61,578 bases of DNA, taken from NCBI GenBank assembly GCA_022827425.1, contig JAJDSZ010000031.1, positions 1 to 61,578 of the forward strand. The letters run 5' to 3'. Made by a program: the position numbers and the translations under genes. Of the stretch, positions 59,450-61,578 are shown one piece after another; position 1 is the stretch's first letter; each line of letters opens with the position of its first letter. The stretch comes from Pseudomonadales bacterium (GTDB taxonomy: Bacteria > Pseudomonadota > Gammaproteobacteria > Pseudomonadales > Pseudohongiellaceae). The notes beneath the pieces are model-generated. The model had not been told where the DNA came from. It searched no databases and worked only from the letters and a program-made list of their open reading frames with translations.

Positions 59450-60121
59450 CTAACGGTTAGGAATTGACTGTTCTAGTTTGGCCGTGCGTTCGGGAAGAAC
59501 TAGTAGCCGATGAATAAGTCCCTCAATAGTGTCCAAAATTGTAACTAATTCCTCCTTGGTTGGAGCCCAACCTCTGTGCGCCGCTGCGCTTCCTGCTTCG
59601 ACAGTAGTTGTAAGAATTTGGTGCTCATGTTCGGAAATAGCTGATTCGCTTTTCAATTTCTCTAATCCTCTTGCGAAATTACCTTGATCTCCAACTATTA
59701 GAACTATTAGGCGATCGATCAATGTGCGTGATCCTGTGGTGGCCAGATATCTACAATTCATTTGCAATGCCTTATAAATCTCTTCAAACAGATCGCGTAG
59801 TATGCAATCTTCTATGTTTTCATGCCATATGGGGAGTGATCGGTATGTTACGGGTGGATAAATATTCTGTTTCCAAGCCAAGGCTTCTTCAGGTTGTTTT
59901 GTTCGTGGATTTATCTGAACAGTGAGGTCTGCTGAATAATTGGTGCGTTGTACAAATGCTAGATGTTCGCATCCGCAGCATTCAATAATTTTCATCTCTT
60001 GAGAAAAAGTTTCCTGATATTCATCATCGTGAGTAATCTTTTCAAATTCTCTGCGCACATAGTGACTTGTATCTCGTTTACATTCATTGCAATAGTACTT
60101 CTTAGTATCGGGTTCAGTCAT
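59450..60121 (-). CDS. Zinc-ribbon protein with DUF4145-like domain
   Basis: A 223-residue cytoplasmic protein. The N-terminus has CNECKRDTSHYVRREFEK and, 30 residues later, ECCGCEHLAFV, giving two CxxC knuckles of a zinc ribbon. The C-terminal helical part (RDLFEEIYKALQMNCRYLATTGSRTLIDRLIV and AGSAAAHRGWAPTKEELVTILDTIEGLIHRL) is the DUF4145 pattern often found in restriction-related and defence-associated proteins. It is oriented opposite to the rest of the AT-rich islet. Confidence 0.72.
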   Translation of the reverse strand: MTEPDTKKYYCNECKRDTSHYVRREFEKITHDDEYQETFSQEMKIIECCGCEHLAFVQRTNYSADLTVQINPRTKQPEEALAWKQNIYPPVTYRSLPIWHENIEDCILRDLFEEIYKALQMNCRYLATTGSRTLIDRLIVLIVGDQGNFARGLEKLKSESAISEHEHQILTTTVEAGSAAAHRGWAPTKEELVTILDTIEGLIHRLLVLPERTAKLEQSIPNR

Positions 60122-60429
60122 TTGTATTACCTCAATTTTTTCAGTTCAAAATCTGGAATATGAATTGCGCATGTTAATTGGTCTTGAAATTTTTGATTGA
60201 CAATTGGTGAGAAGAATTTCGGTTCAAGCCTGAACGTTAGGGTGGAATTTTCAGCTGGCGAATTCTATACAGGAAACAAACCTCTATCAATGTCTTCTCA
60301 CAAAAAATTGGACCTAAGGTTGATCATATTCCAATATTGGCGAGCGAGACAATTATATCCTTTTGAAATTCGTCAATTTTTGAGTAAAACTTGCAGACTG
60401 AATATTGCATCCTAAAGTAGGGCAGTGCT
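60122..60429. other. Gene-free AT-rich spacer before lptF
   Basis: 308 nt of low-GC sequence with no credible ORF, repeat or RNA. The sharp return to GC-rich sequence occurs at the lptF start and probably marks the islet border. Confidence 0.45.
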
Positions 60430-61521
60430 TTGATCGTTTTCCGTTATCTCGCGCGACAGGTGTTGCAGGCGACCGCCGTGGTCGCTGTGATACTGCTTGC
60501 CGTGGCGGTGATTTCGCGCTTCATGCAATACCTGGGGGAGGCCGCGAGCGGGCAGAAGGCGGCGGACGCCCTGTTCCTGATCATGCTGTATCGCCTGCCG
60601 GAATTTCTGCTGGTTATCCTGCCGCTCGCCCTGTTGCTCGGTATTGTGCTGTCCTACGGCCGCATGTATGCGGAGAACGAGATGGTCAGCCTGATGGGCG
60701 CCGGCATCGGCCAGACCCGTCTCACGCGGATCACGCTCGGCATCGCGGCGGTGGCGATGGCGCTGATGGGCGTCTTGAGCCTCGGCGCGGCGCCCTGGGG
60801 CATGCGCCAGGCCGAAGCCATCGTGCAAGGCCAGGAAGATCTGACCGAACTCGACCTGATCGTGGCAGGCCAGTTCCGCAGTTTCAGCGACGGCGGCCGC
60901 GTCACCTGGACCGAAAGCACGAGTAACTCCGCGGCGGGCGGCCGCGAATTGCGGAACGTTTTCGTGGCGGTTTCCGGAGCGGGCGCCGCCTCCGGCGCCG
61001 CGCCGGTGATCGTCTTCGCCGAAAGCGCCAGGCCGATGATCGACGAGGCGACCGGCGCCCGCTTCATGCGCATGGAGAACGTCGCCCAGTACGACGGCGC
61101 ACCGGGCAGCGCCGAGTTCAGCGTAGGCCGCTTCGACGCTCAATCGATCCTGTTGCCGCAGCCGGCGGAGTTCGAGGAAACGCTTGAGCAGTCGACGATC
61201 GCGACCCTGGATCTGATCGGTTCGGCCGACCCGGTTCACGCGGGAGAGCTGCAATGGCGGCTGTCGCTGATCGTGCTCGCCCCCGTGCTCGGCGTGCTCG
61301 CGGTGCCCATGAGCCGCGTACAGCCGCGCCAGGGCCGCTATATCAAGCTCGTGCCCGCTGCGTTCCTGTACGTGGTCTATTTCGCCTTGCTCGAATTCTG
61401 CCGCGACGCGGTGGAAGACGGCGGTTCGCCTTACGCGTTCTGGCTGGTGCACGCGGTTTTTCTGGCGCTGGCGCTGATCGCGATTCGCCAGGGACGAATG
61501 TCCCGGGGACAGCGCACATGA
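60430..61521 (+). CDS. lptF: LPS export ABC transporter permease LptF
   Basis: A 363-residue inner-membrane permease that, with LptG and LptB, extracts lipopolysaccharide for transport. Three N-terminal helices (IVFRYLARQVLQATAVVAVILL; LIMLYRLPEFLLVILPLALLLGIVLSYGRMYAENEMVSLMGAGIG) with the coupling-helix sequence EMVSLMGAG, a periplasmic beta-jellyroll, and three C-terminal helices. TTG 60430 is used because no ATG or GTG is available at a suitable position. The stop overlaps the lptG start (ATGA). Confidence 0.92.
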   Translation: MIVFRYLARQVLQATAVVAVILLAVAVISRFMQYLGEAASGQKAADALFLIMLYRLPEFLLVILPLALLLGIVLSYGRMYAENEMVSLMGAGIGQTRLTRITLGIAAVAMALMGVLSLGAAPWGMRQAEAIVQGQEDLTELDLIVAGQFRSFSDGGRVTWTESTSNSAAGGRELRNVFVAVSGAGAASGAAPVIVFAESARPMIDEATGARFMRMENVAQYDGAPGSAEFSVGRFDAQSILLPQPAEFEETLEQSTIATLDLIGSADPVHAGELQWRLSLIVLAPVLGVLAVPMSRVQPRQGRYIKLVPAAFLYVVYFALLEFCRDAVEDGGSPYAFWLVHAVFLALALIAIRQGRMSRGQRT

Positions 61522-61578
61522 CCGGGACGGCATACATGCAGCGCCTCGACCGGCTCGTGCGCAATTCGATGATCCTGG
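61518..61578 (+). CDS. lptG: LptG, N-terminus only
   Basis: ATG 61518 overlaps the lptF stop and opens MTGTAYMQRLDRLVRNSMIL before the window ends. The assignment rests on the conserved lptF-lptG order and the LDR..VR...I.. start typical of LptG. Confidence 0.7.
   Translation, partial: MTGTAYMQRLDRLVRNSMIL

Noticed and set aside
60197..60415. 72-codon plus-strand ORF before lptF
   Set aside because: No ribosome-binding site, no recognisable composition, and AT-rich sequence gives such frames by chance.

Overview
The window is GC-rich, gene-dense DNA from a Gram-negative bacterium, most likely a gammaproteobacterium. The support is the tesA-ybbA-ybbP block, the overlapping lptF-lptG pair at the right end, ubiX, pdxH, a PPi-dependent phosphofructokinase of the methylotroph type, and several TonB-dependent receptors. 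This is inference from gene content and order; no rRNA or other phylogenetic marker was seen, and no tRNA was recognised.

Layout. 1-2.6 kb is an erosion zone: a truncated ORF, a dead ISNCY-like transposase with an internal deletion, a gene remnant with an in-frame stop, a dead PIN toxin and its still intact Phd-type antitoxin. 2.8-13 kb is mostly core: an MFS transporter, the tesA/ybbA/ybbP block, a MORN-repeat protein, pdxH, PPi-phosphofructokinase, a DUF4143 ATPase preceded by a 23-bp tandem repeat, and ubiX. 13-20.8 kb (minus strand) is a dTDP-rhamnose/surface-glycan cluster: rfbB, rfbD, rfbC, rfbA, an epimerase, a family 2 glycosyltransferase, an exported protein and a methyltransferase with a regulatory domain. 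21-26.3 kb holds a SapC-family protein and a very large secreted protein combining repeated beta modules, Ig-like domains, plant-type leucine-rich repeats and a metzincin-type zinc site.

26.4-33.6 kb reads as a metal (probably zinc) acquisition locus: two tandem copies of [small Cys/His envelope protein + ZnuD-like TonB receptor with His/Asp/Glu-rich loops], a ZIP transporter and a gamma-carbonic-anhydrase-like protein. 33.8-38 kb is accessory: an orphan BrnA antitoxin, then a two-gene cassette of a coiled-coil protein and a fusion of an RlmJ-like domain with a DUF429 RNase H-like domain. This pair is my best candidate for an undescribed system. 38-44.9 kb has an MBL hydrolase, a Baeyer-Villiger-type monooxygenase, a VapBC-like pair, a monooxygenase gene fragment, an AbiEi/AbiEii-like type IV toxin-antitoxin pair, a cluster of four evenly spaced palindromes, and nitronate monooxygenase.

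45-58 kb is a catabolic operon facing away from a MarR regulator. It encodes a complete route 3-hydroxybenzoate -> gentisate -> maleylpyruvate -> fumarylpyruvate -> fumarate + pyruvate, and carries its own TonB receptor, Na+/solute symporter, FAD oxidoreductase, acyl-CoA dehydrogenase and a SUMF1-domain protein. 58.1-60.4 kb is an AT-rich islet of small unknown genes placed just before lptF-lptG. Two families of dispersed palindromic repeats punctuate gene ends across the window; one of them supplies the last codons of two convergent genes.
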